From NCBI GenBank assembly GCA_025464545.1, contig JAODMA010000097.1, positions 1-6,393 of the forward strand: DNA of 6,393 nucleotides. The letters are read 5' to 3'. Positions 1 to 5,178 of this stretch are shown piece after piece (the stretch's first letter is position 1; each line of letters starts with the position of its first letter). The notes beneath the pieces were generated by a model. It was not told where the DNA came from and made no database searches. It worked only from the letters and a program-made list of their open reading frames with translations. The translations under genes were made by a program, and so were the position numbers. This DNA comes from Arthrobacter sp. Lineage in GTDB: Bacteria; Actinomycetota; Actinomycetes; Actinomycetales; Micrococcaceae.

Positions 1-1
1 G

Positions 2-886
2 GAGAGCGCCGGCGCGGGAGCCGACGACGGTGTCGTCGAGGTCGTCGCCTCCACGAGCGTTTATGGCGACATTGTCAGCACTATCGGCGGGAACCAGGTG
101 CGGGTCAACTCCATCATCGCGCGCACCAGCCAGGACCCGCACTCCTACGAGGCGACCACCCAGGACAAGCTTGCCGTGTCCAAAGCGGAGCTGCTCGTAG
201 AAAACGGCGGCGGCTACGACGACTTCATCCACAAGCTCGCCGACGATACCGGAATGGACCACGCCAACGTCCTGAACGCCGTCGAGCTTTCCGGTCTGGC
301 CCCCGAAGAAGACGCCGCCGCCCACACCGAAGCATCCGCTTCCGGCGAGCATGGCCACGCTCATGAAGGCTTTAACGAGCACGTCTGGTACAGCCTGCCG
401 GCCATGGCACGGCTGGCAGACGCCGTCGCCGCCAAGCTCGGCGAGCTGGAACCGGCCTCTGCCACGACCTTCAAAACCAACGCAGCGTCCTTCAAGGAAT
501 CGCTCGCAGGTCTTGAAGCCCGCCTTGCCACGACCAAAGCCGCAGGCCCGGCGGCGGTTGCCGTCACCGAGCCCGTGCCCTCGTACCTGCTGGAAGCCGC
601 CGGCCTGGAGGACCAGACTCCCGCCGAGTTCAAAGCGGCCATTGAGTCTGATGCGGACGTCCCGCCCGCCGTGATGAAGGCCGCCGTCGACCTGGTCGGC
701 TCCGGTGGGGTCAGGTTGCTGGCCTACAACTCACAGACCGAAGGCCCCCAGACGCTGGCACTGAAGGAGGCTGCCTCGGTGGCAGGCGTTCCGGTGCTGA
801 ACTTCAGCGAGACCCTGCCGGACGGCAAGAGCTACCTCCAGTGGATGTCGGACAACGTCGACGGGATCGCCAGGACGTTGTCCTGA
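2..886 (+). CDS. znuA: Zinc/manganese-type ABC transporter substrate-binding protein (5' end missing)
   Basis: This is the extracytoplasmic receptor of a metal-ion ABC importer (cluster A-I, ZnuA/PsaA/TroA fold), which captures Zn2+ or Mn2+ and delivers it to the permease encoded downstream. The frame is open from base 2, and 294 residues are visible; the signal peptide and lipobox lie left of the window. The mature domain begins near VVASTSVYGDIV, as in the family, so the GTG at 98 is internal. Candidate metal ligands are the His of DPHSYE (140-142), the His of NEHVWYSLP (380-382), the Glu of TEPVPSYLLEAAGL (569-571) and possibly the Glu of NSQTEGPQT (740-742). A short His-containing loop (HTEASASGEHGHAHE, about 323-370) precedes the second ligand; such loops are common in zinc receptors. 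The ATPase and permease genes follow on the same strand. The family assignment is firm. Zinc rather than manganese is inferred from the neighbouring Zur-type regulator, and the Glu at the third ligand site leaves this open. Confidence 0.9.
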   Translation, partial: ESAGAGADDGVVEVVASTSVYGDIVSTIGGNQVRVNSIIARTSQDPHSYEATTQDKLAVSKAELLVENGGGYDDFIHKLADDTGMDHANVLNAVELSGLAPEEDAAAHTEASASGEHGHAHEGFNEHVWYSLPAMARLADAVAAKLGELEPASATTFKTNAASFKESLAGLEARLATTKAAGPAAVAVTEPVPSYLLEAAGLEDQTPAEFKAAIESDADVPPAVMKAAVDLVGSGGVRLLAYNSQTEGPQTLALKEAASVAGVPVLNFSETLPDGKSYLQWMSDNVDGIARTLS

Positions 887-898
887 GTCCGGTGCCGA

Positions 899-919
899 CG
901 GCGCCGGAAACCGGCGCCG
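899..919 (+). terminator. Hairpin between binding-protein and ATPase genes (attenuator or mRNA-stabilising stem)
   Basis: A perfect 9-bp stem (CGGCGCCGG / CCGGCGCCG) closes an AAA loop, starting 12 bases after the stop codon of the binding-protein gene. No T-run follows, so it is not a classical Rho-independent terminator. It could be a U-less actinobacterial terminator, a partial terminator, or a stem protecting the 3' end of the upstream message. Any of these would give more binding protein than ATPase and permease, as is usual in ABC importers. The rest of the 887-1006 gap holds only weak promoter-like bases (TAAGAT at 949-954 without a convincing -35) and the ribosome binding site of the next gene. 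Confidence 0.55.
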
Positions 920-993
920 GAACGGCCTGTCCCCGGATCGAAGGGGCCTAAGATTGTCGGGACAGCGCGAGCAGAACGACTTGCGCAGAAATC

Positions 994-1000
994 GAGGAAA
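994..1000 (+). promoter_or_regulatory. Ribosome binding site fixing the TTG start of the ATPase gene
   Basis: GAGGAAA lies 6 bases before the TTG at 1007. This is good Shine-Dalgarno spacing and supports TTG rather than a later start, because the encoded N-terminus (TPVVSLRGASLTFG) already begins at the usual first beta-strand of an ABC ATPase. Confidence 0.65.
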
Positions 1001-1006
1001 TCCACG

Positions 1007-1822
1007 TTGACACCCGTAGTCAGCCTTCGCGGTGCCTCCCTCACGTTCGGCAAACGGACACTTTGGGAAAACCTGGACTTGGACATCAACCCGGGCGAAT
1101 TCCTCGCCGTCCTCGGCCCCAACGGCAGCGGCAAGACCACTTTTCTCAAGGTTCTGCTCGGGCTGCAGCAGCTCTCCTCGGGTACGGCGGTTCTGGACGG
1201 ACACCCGGTGGAACGGGGCAGCCGGCGGATCGGTTACATCCCGCAGCAGAAATCCTTCGACCCGGATACGCCGCTGCGTGCCCGTGACCTCGTTGGGCTC
1301 GGCGTCGATGGACACCGCTGGGGAGTTCGCTTCGGGGCCGCGACGGCGAACCGCAGGATTGACCGGCTGCTCGAACTCGTCGGCGCCGAAGAGTATGCCA
1401 AAGTGCCGGTCGGCCAGCTCTCAGGCGGTGAGCAGCAGCGGTTGCGGGTCGCCCAGGCCCTTGCCACGGGCCCGAAGGTATTGCTCTGCGACGAGCCCTT
1501 GTTGTCCCTCGACCTCCAGCACCAGCATGCCGTCAGCAGCCTGATCAATGAGCAGTGCCGTGAGCAGAACAGCGCCGTGGTGTTCGTGACGCATGAGATC
1601 AATCCCATCGTGGACTATGTCGACACGGTGCTCTACCTCGCCGGCGGGCGCTTCCAGGTGGGCAGGCCGGAGGACGTCATGACCACCGAGGTTCTTTCCG
1701 ATCTGTATGGCAGCCATGTCGAAGTGATCCACACGAACGGCCGGATAGTCGTGGTGGGCGTTCCGGATGCCACCACGCACCATCACGAGGATGCCCACGC
1801 CGTCGCAGGGGAGGTGGGCTAG
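1007..1822 (+). CDS. znuC: Metal ABC transporter ATP-binding protein (ZnuC/MntB-like)
   Basis: This is the cytoplasmic ATPase that powers metal import through the permease encoded directly downstream. All ABC motifs are present in the 271-residue product: Walker A GPNGSGKTT (residues 37-45), Q-loop at Q80/Q81, signature LSGGEQQ (138-144), Walker B VLLCDEP (158-164), a D-loop SLDL, and the switch His in VTHE (H196). Length is normal for the family. The TTG start is supported by GAGGAAA 6 bases upstream. The last 15 or so residues include a His-rich tail (THHHEDAH, 257-264) beyond the catalytic core, which could bind metal. Its final codons contain the ribosome binding site of the permease gene, so the two are probably translationally coupled. 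Function is certain at ATPase level; zinc specificity rests on context. Confidence 0.93.
   Translation: MTPVVSLRGASLTFGKRTLWENLDLDINPGEFLAVLGPNGSGKTTFLKVLLGLQQLSSGTAVLDGHPVERGSRRIGYIPQQKSFDPDTPLRARDLVGLGVDGHRWGVRFGAATANRRIDRLLELVGAEEYAKVPVGQLSGGEQQRLRVAQALATGPKVLLCDEPLLSLDLQHQHAVSSLINEQCREQNSAVVFVTHEINPIVDYVDTVLYLAGGRFQVGRPEDVMTTEVLSDLYGSHVEVIHTNGRIVVVGVPDATTHHHEDAHAVAGEVG
1808..1814 (+). promoter_or_regulatory. Ribosome binding site of the permease gene, inside the ATPase gene
   Basis: GGGGAGG lies 8 bases before the GTG at 1823, within the last codons of the ATPase gene. The ATPase stop TAG (1820-1822) abuts the GTG, which indicates coupled translation and selects this start. Confidence 0.75.
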
Positions 1823-2713
1823 GTGGACCTCGCCAGCCTGCTGAACTCGATTTTCAACTTCGAAAATTACGGCGAATTGCTCGTGCTGGTCCAGAACTCG
1901 GTTTGGGCCGGGGCCGTCCTTGGACTGTTGGGCGGCCTGGTTGGGACCTTCGTGATGAAGCGGGACCTGGCGTTCGCGGTGCACGGCATCTCCGAGCTCT
2001 CGTTTGCGGGCGCGGCGTTTGCCCTGTTGATCGGCGTGGATGTGGTGCTCGGCTCCCTGGCAGGGTCGGTGGTGGCGGCGCTGCTGCTGGGCCTGATGGG
2101 CGTGCGCGCCCGGGACAAGAACTCGACCATCGGCGTGCTCATGCCCTTCGGCCTGGGCCTGGGCATCCTGTTCCTGTCGCTCTACGAAGGCCGGGCCGCC
2201 AACAAGTTTGGCCTGCTCACCGGTCAGATTGTCTCCGTCGGGACCGTCCAGCTCCAGGTGCTGGCCGGTGCCGCCGTCGTCGTGATGCTGGCCCTGATCG
2301 CCATCTGGCGGCCGCTGACCTTTGCCAGTGTGGATCCCGACGTCGCCGCGGCCCGCGGCGTACCGGTCCGGGCCCTCGCCCTCGGGTTCATGCTGCTGCT
2401 GGGCGTCAGCGTGGCGCTCTCCATCCAGATCGTCGGGGCCCTGCTGGTGCTGGCGCTGCTGATCACGCCCGCCGCCGCGGCCTTGCGGGTGACGTCCTCG
2501 CCCCCGCTGGTGGTGGGCCTGAGCGTGGTCTTCGCTGTGACCGCGACGGTGGGCGGCATCTTGCTTGCCCTCGGTGGCCGGCTTCCGATCAGCCCCTACG
2601 TGACCACGCTCTCGTTCCTGATCTACGTGGTCTGCAGGCTGATCGGCGGCATCCGGGCAAAGCGCGGCATCAACGGCCGCGTGCTGCGGAGTGAGCCGGT
2701 CCCGGTGTCCTGA
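1823..2713 (+). CDS. znuB: Metal ABC transporter permease (ABC-3 family, ZnuB-like)
   Basis: This integral membrane protein forms the metal channel of the importer, probably as a homodimer with two copies of the upstream ATPase. The 296-residue product has about eight or nine hydrophobic segments, at roughly residues 26-45, 58-77, 80-95, 103-121, 147-162, 186-201, 203-221, 228-250 and 258-277. Typical ABC-3 features are visible: VHGISELSFAGAAFALLIG (53-71), the GLLTGQI stretch (130-136) after the fourth segment, and the ALLVLALLITPAAAA segment (206-220). The C-terminus is a short basic tail. The GTG start is fixed by a strong ribosome binding site and direct abutment to the ATPase stop. The gene ends 65 bases from the convergent zur gene. 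The ABC-3 assignment is firm; the transported ion is inferred. Confidence 0.92.
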   Translation: MDLASLLNSIFNFENYGELLVLVQNSVWAGAVLGLLGGLVGTFVMKRDLAFAVHGISELSFAGAAFALLIGVDVVLGSLAGSVVAALLLGLMGVRARDKNSTIGVLMPFGLGLGILFLSLYEGRAANKFGLLTGQIVSVGTVQLQVLAGAAVVVMLALIAIWRPLTFASVDPDVAAARGVPVRALALGFMLLLGVSVALSIQIVGALLVLALLITPAAAALRVTSSPPLVVGLSVVFAVTATVGGILLALGGRLPISPYVTTLSFLIYVVCRLIGGIRAKRGINGRVLRSEPVPVS

Positions 2714-2749
2714 ACCGGCACTGATCCTCGCCGGAAGTTCCCTGATCTA

Positions 2750-2772
2750 CCAACCGGACCCTCGGCCGTTGG
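2750..2772. terminator. Possible bidirectional terminator between znuB and zur
   Basis: The 65-base gap between two convergent genes contains CCAAC..GTTGG arms that pair over 5 bp. Two further G-C pairs follow after one bulged C, closing an 8-base loop. A second weaker dyad, CCGGC/GCCGG (2715-2719 and 2730-2734), follows the permease stop. Neither has a T-run. Position rather than strength supports a terminator role. Confidence 0.35.
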
Positions 2773-2778
2773 CTGTGG

Positions 2779-3240
2779 CTATTTGCCGGCCTGCTTGGCC
2801 GTGCAGTCCGGGCACAGACCGAAAATCTCCACAGTGTGCTCCACGGCGGTGAAGCCGTGCTCCTGGGCGATCCGCGCGGCCCACGCCTCGACGGCGGGCG
2901 CCTCGACCTCAACAGCCTTTCCGCAGTTACGGCACAGCAGGTGATGGTGATGCCCGGTAACGGCGCAGCGCCGGTAGACGGCCTCGCCGTCGGCATTGCG
3001 GAGCACGTCCACGAGTCCGTCGTCGGCAAGGGACTGCAGAATCCGGTAGGAGGTGGCGAGCGAAACGGAGGTGCCCCGCTCGTGCAGGATACGGTGAAGC
3101 TCCTGCGTGCTCACGAAGTCCGGCAGCTCGTCGAGGGCGGCGGACACGGCGAGGCGCTGCTTGGTCACGCGCTGCTCCTTGCCTGCGGCGGGAGCCGGGG
3201 CAGGGGTCCTGCTGTCGTCGGCGGTGTCGCCCTGGGACAT
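2779..3240 (-). CDS. zur: Fur-family metal-responsive repressor, Zur type
   Basis: This is a DNA-binding repressor that senses zinc and probably shuts down the adjacent uptake genes when zinc is plentiful. The 153-residue product has an N-terminal winged-helix domain (about 24-92, with the recognition-helix region SLATSYRILQSLADDGLV) and a C-terminal dimerisation and metal domain. The zinc-site features are plain: YRRC (89-92), HHHH (97-100), CRNC (103-106) and CPDC (143-146), the two CxxC pairs being the structural Cys4 zinc site. The pattern HHHHLLCRNCG...AVEAWAA...HGF...EIFGLCPDC resembles mycobacterial FurB/Zur more than Fur or PerR. The first 22 or so residues are a Pro/Ala-rich, charged, probably disordered extension. 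The start is uncertain: ATG 3240 is annotated, but GTG 3252 (adds four residues) and GTG 3315 (adds 25) are in frame, and none has a clear ribosome binding site. It converges on znuB and diverges from the MBL gene. Confidence 0.9.
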   Translation of the reverse strand: MSQGDTADDSRTPAPAPAAGKEQRVTKQRLAVSAALDELPDFVSTQELHRILHERGTSVSLATSYRILQSLADDGLVDVLRNADGEAVYRRCAVTGHHHHLLCRNCGKAVEVEAPAVEAWAARIAQEHGFTAVEHTVEIFGLCPDCTAKQAGK

Positions 3241-3276
3241 TGAGGAACTCACTTCGGTGTCGGTTTCGGTGCCGTA

Positions 3277-3299
3277 CTGGCAATGTCCAAGATTACCAG
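3277..3299. promoter_or_regulatory. Inverted repeat, possible operator upstream of zur
   Basis: CTGGCAAT (3277-3284) and ATTACCAG (3292-3299) form an inverted repeat matching at 7 of 8 positions around a 7-base spacer. It lies between the divergent zur and MBL genes and covers the best -10 candidate for zur. Its arm spacing and size suit a dimeric regulator. It does not resemble the AT-rich TGAAAATnATTTTCA-like box known for Zur in other actinobacteria, so the binding protein is unknown. Confidence 0.4.
3290..3298 (-). promoter_or_regulatory. Candidate extended -10 element for zur
   Basis: On the minus strand, TGGTAATCT fits TG-n-TAnnnT, an extended -10. It would place transcription start near 3283, about 30-43 bases before the GTG 3252 or ATG 3240 start. 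No good -35 is visible at 16-18 bases (ACAGTG at 17). If this promoter is right, the GTG at 3315 cannot be the start. Confidence 0.35.
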
Positions 3300-3308
3300 C
3301 CGGGGTCG

Positions 3309-3337
3309 TGGACACTGTGACGCCGGATCCCTAGGCT
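3309..3337 (+). promoter_or_regulatory. Leaderless promoter of the MBL-fold hydrolase gene
   Basis: TGGACA (3309-3314, five of six bases of the TTGACA consensus) lies 17 bp before TAGGCT (3332-3337, fits TAnnnT). Six bases separate the -10 from the ATG at 3344, which places transcription start at the A of the ATG itself. No ribosome binding site precedes the gene, consistent with a leaderless mRNA. Confidence 0.7.
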
Positions 3338-3343
3338 GGCCCG

Positions 3344-4000
3344 ATGAAGCTGACGAAATTCACTCACGCGTGTGTCCGTCTCGAAAAGGACGGCAAGGTC
3401 CTGGTGTTCGACCCGGGGACCTTCTCGGAAACGGACGAGGCGCTGGCCGGTGCGGACGCCGTGCTGATCACCCACGAGCATCCGGATCACATCGACGTTG
3501 ACGCCGTCGTGGCCGCCCTGCTGGGCAGCGGCTCACTGCAGCTCTTTGCGCCGGCCGGAGTGGCGGCGCAATTGCGCGAAAAGGCGGCCGACGCCGGGTC
3601 CCGGATCCACTCCGTGGCGCCCGGGGAGGCGTTCGACGCCGCGGGGTTCGCTATCCAGAGCTTCGGCGGGCAGCACGCCCTGATCCATCCCCAGATACCG
3701 GTAGTGGCAAATGTCGGCTATGTGGTGGATTCGAATGTCTACCACCCGGGGGATTCCTTCGCGGTACCAGACGGTGTCGAGGTACAGACCCTGCTGGTGC
3801 CGATCCATGCGCCCTGGAACAAGGTGGGCGAGGTGGTTGACTTCGTGATCGGCGTCCGGGCGCCCAGGGCCTTCCCCATTCATGACGCCCTGCTCAACGA
3901 GAGCGGGCTGGGCCTCGTCGAGGGGCATGTCACGCGGATCGGTGCGAAGTACGGCACCGCATACCGGCACCTCTCCAGCGGGGACTCGGTGGAGGTTTAG
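3344..4000 (+). CDS. Metallo-beta-lactamase-fold hydrolase (UlaG/UPF0173-like)
   Basis: This is a small cytoplasmic metallohydrolase of 218 residues with no signal peptide. The core metal motif THEHPDHID gives H44, H46, D48 and H49. Further candidate ligands are H111 or H115 (GGQHALIHP), D137 (YHPGDSF) and H180 (FPIHD). The order and spacing fit the compact subgroup that includes L-ascorbate-6-phosphate lactonase (UlaG) and UPF0173 proteins, rather than beta-lactamases or glyoxalase II. The substrate cannot be told from sequence. It has its own promoter immediately before the ATG and stands alone, sharing a control region with zur. Because the protein itself needs two metal ions, usually zinc, zinc-linked expression is conceivable, but nothing here demonstrates it. 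The stop lies 3 bases from that of the convergent PLP gene. Confidence 0.85.
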   Translation: MKLTKFTHACVRLEKDGKVLVFDPGTFSETDEALAGADAVLITHEHPDHIDVDAVVAALLGSGSLQLFAPAGVAAQLREKAADAGSRIHSVAPGEAFDAAGFAIQSFGGQHALIHPQIPVVANVGYVVDSNVYHPGDSFAVPDGVEVQTLLVPIHAPWNKVGEVVDFVIGVRAPRAFPIHDALLNESGLGLVEGHVTRIGAKYGTAYRHLSSGDSVEV

Positions 4001-4003
4001 AGC

Positions 4004-5101
4004 CTAGGCCGGCCACACGCCGGTCGCGAAGAACTCTCCGAGGGTGGCTTCGTGGGGGGCCGGGTCAAGGTCCTGGGACCTCAGCCACTCCGGGCTGTAG
4101 TAGTTGCCGGCATAGCGGTCGCCGCCGTCGCACAGCAGGGACACCACGCTGCCGCGGCGACCCTCGGCGATCAGCCCGGCGATAAGCTGCCAAACGCCCC
4201 AGAGGTTTGTGCCGGTGGACGGGCCGGCATGCAGCCGGGCATAGCGCTGAAGGTGCCGCATCGCCGCCACTGAGGCTGCATCCGGTACCTGGATCATGTG
4301 GTCGATCACGGCAGGGACAAAGCTTGGCTCCATTCGTGGCCGGCCGATGCCCTCGATCCGCGACGGGAGACCGGTGGCGTTTGACGAGACGGCGCTGCCA
4401 TCGCGGCAGTCCAGCCACGCCGGGTAGAACGCCGAGTTCTCCGGGTCGACGACGGCCAGCTTGGTGTCGTAGCGGTGATAGCGGAGGTACCGGCCGATGG
4501 TTGCGCTGGTTCCGCCGGTCCCGGCGCCCACAACGATCCAGCTGGGAACCGGGTGCTCTTCCAATGCGAGTTGCCCGAAGATCGACTCGGCGATGTTGTT
4601 GTTGCCGCGCCAATCCGTGGCCCGCTCGGCATAGGTGAACTGGTCCATGTAGTGGCCGTTGCAGCTCCTGGCCAGTTCGGCTGCCGCCTCGTAGACCTCC
4701 GACGGGTGGTCCACCAGGCGGCAGGAGCCGCCGAACTGTTCGATCAGGGCAATCTTTTCCCGGCTGGTGGTCCGGGTCATGACCGCGATGAAGGGCAGTC
4801 CCAGCAGTTGTGCGAAGTAGGCCTCCGAGACGGCCGTGCTGCCGCTGGATGCTTCCACAATCGTGGTGCCTTCCCTGATCCAGCCGTTGACCAGGCCGAA
4901 AAGAAACAGTGAGCGCGCCAGGCGGTGCTTCAGGCTGCCGGTCCGGTGGGTGGACTCGTCCTTGAGATACAACTGGACGCCCCAGTGTTCCGGTAGCGGG
5001 ACGGAGTACAGATGGGTGTCGGCGGAGCGGTTGTTTTCGGCGTTGATTCGTCGGATGGCCTCGTCGGCCCAAACCCGGTCCTGCGCACTTTCTCTGGTCA
5101 C
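4004..5101 (-). CDS. cds1: PLP-dependent L-cysteine desulfhydrase (Cds1-like), cysteine synthase fold
   Basis: This is a fold-type II PLP enzyme of 365 residues. From memory of the mycobacterial sequence, it closely resembles M. tuberculosis Cds1 (Rv3684), which breaks L-cysteine into H2S, pyruvate and ammonia. Visible features are the Schiff-base lysine K58 in TGSLKHRLA, the substrate-carboxylate loop [11 protein letters not shown] (84-94), the phosphate-binding loop [10 protein letters not shown] (192-201), the stretch [20 protein letters not shown] (153-172), and CDGGDRY (324-330) near the pyridine nitrogen site. These long shared blocks, and the extended N-terminus starting with WADEAIRRI, separate it from CysK and CysM. 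Automatic annotation usually calls it a cysteine synthase family protein. The GTG start is supported by a -10 hexamer 7 bases upstream. It is divergent from a sulfurtransferase gene, which fits a shared role in cysteine sulfur turnover. Desulfhydrase activity in this organism is inferred. Confidence 0.87.
   Translation of the reverse strand: MTRESAQDRVWADEAIRRINAENNRSADTHLYSVPLPEHWGVQLYLKDESTHRTGSLKHRLARSLFLFGLVNGWIREGTTIVEASSGSTAVSEAYFAQLLGLPFIAVMTRTTSREKIALIEQFGGSCRLVDHPSEVYEAAAELARSCNGHYMDQFTYAERATDWRGNNNIAESIFGQLALEEHPVPSWIVVGAGTGGTSATIGRYLRYHRYDTKLAVVDPENSAFYPAWLDCRDGSAVSSNATGLPSRIEGIGRPRMEPSFVPAVIDHMIQVPDAASVAAMRHLQRYARLHAGPSTGTNLWGVWQLIAGLIAEGRRGSVVSLLCDGGDRYAGNYYSPEWLRSQDLDPAPHEATLGEFFATGVWPA
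4007..4025 (+). terminator. Candidate terminator hairpin of the MBL gene
   Basis: GGCCGGC (4007-4013) can pair with GCCGGTC (4019-4025) through six Watson-Crick pairs and one G-U, around a CACAC loop. It starts 6 bases after the MBL stop codon and sits in the last codons of the opposing gene. No T-run follows, so termination strength is uncertain. The G-U pair makes the stem slightly better in the plus-strand RNA. Confidence 0.4.
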
Positions 5102-5108
5102 GGCACCA

Positions 5109-5137
5109 AGCCTACCGGCGGCGGCCCGCGCTCACGA
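5109..5137 (-). promoter_or_regulatory. Leaderless promoter of the cds1-like gene
   Basis: On the minus strand, TAGGCT (5114 down to 5109) lies 7 bases before the GTG start at 5101, so transcription should begin at or one base from the start codon. The -35 is weak: TCGTGA (5137 down to 5132) at 17 bp matches three of six consensus bases. The hexamer is identical to the -10 of the MBL gene. No ribosome binding site is present. Confidence 0.55.
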
Positions 5138-5142
5138 TGCCC

Positions 5143-5172
5143 CTGATGTACGCCGGGCCACATGGATAGAGT
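5143..5172 (+). promoter_or_regulatory. Leaderless promoter of the sulfurtransferase gene
   Basis: TAGAGT (5167-5172, fits TAnnnT) lies 6 bases before the ATG at 5179, the same geometry as the MBL gene promoter. The best -35 at 18 bp is CTGATG (5143-5148), only three of six matches. No ribosome binding site precedes the ATG. The element occupies the right half of the 77-base divergent region shared with cds1. Confidence 0.55.
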
Positions 5173-5178
5173 TGGCAC

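Noticed and set aside
98..100. GTG as the start of the binding-protein gene
   Set aside because: The frame is open to base 2 and encodes the conserved VVASTSVYGDIV strand before it, so this GTG is an internal Val codon.
949..954. TAAGAT as a -10 for an internal promoter before the ATPase gene
   Set aside because: It matches only weakly and has no -35 at a suitable distance, so I did not list it as a promoter.
1007..1012. TTGACA, a perfect -35 hexamer
   Set aside because: It is the TTG start codon plus the next codon of the ATPase gene, with no TAnnnT at 16-18 bases downstream.
1421..1984. 187-residue open frame on the minus strand across the ATPase/permease junction
   Set aside because: It has no recognisable domain and overlaps two well-supported genes; long antisense frames are expected at this GC content.
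3344..4000. MBL-fold protein as a persulfide dioxygenase completing a sulfide pathway with the neighbouring sulfur enzymes
   Set aside because: It is a compact UlaG/UPF0173-like form with a different ligand layout from ETHE1-type enzymes, and it has its own promoter on the zur side.
4002..4014. Overlapping palindromes GCCTAGGC and GGCCGGCC at the MBL/cds1 junction
   Set aside because: Short GC palindromes are common at this composition; only the hairpin at 4007-4025 was kept, as a modest terminator candidate.
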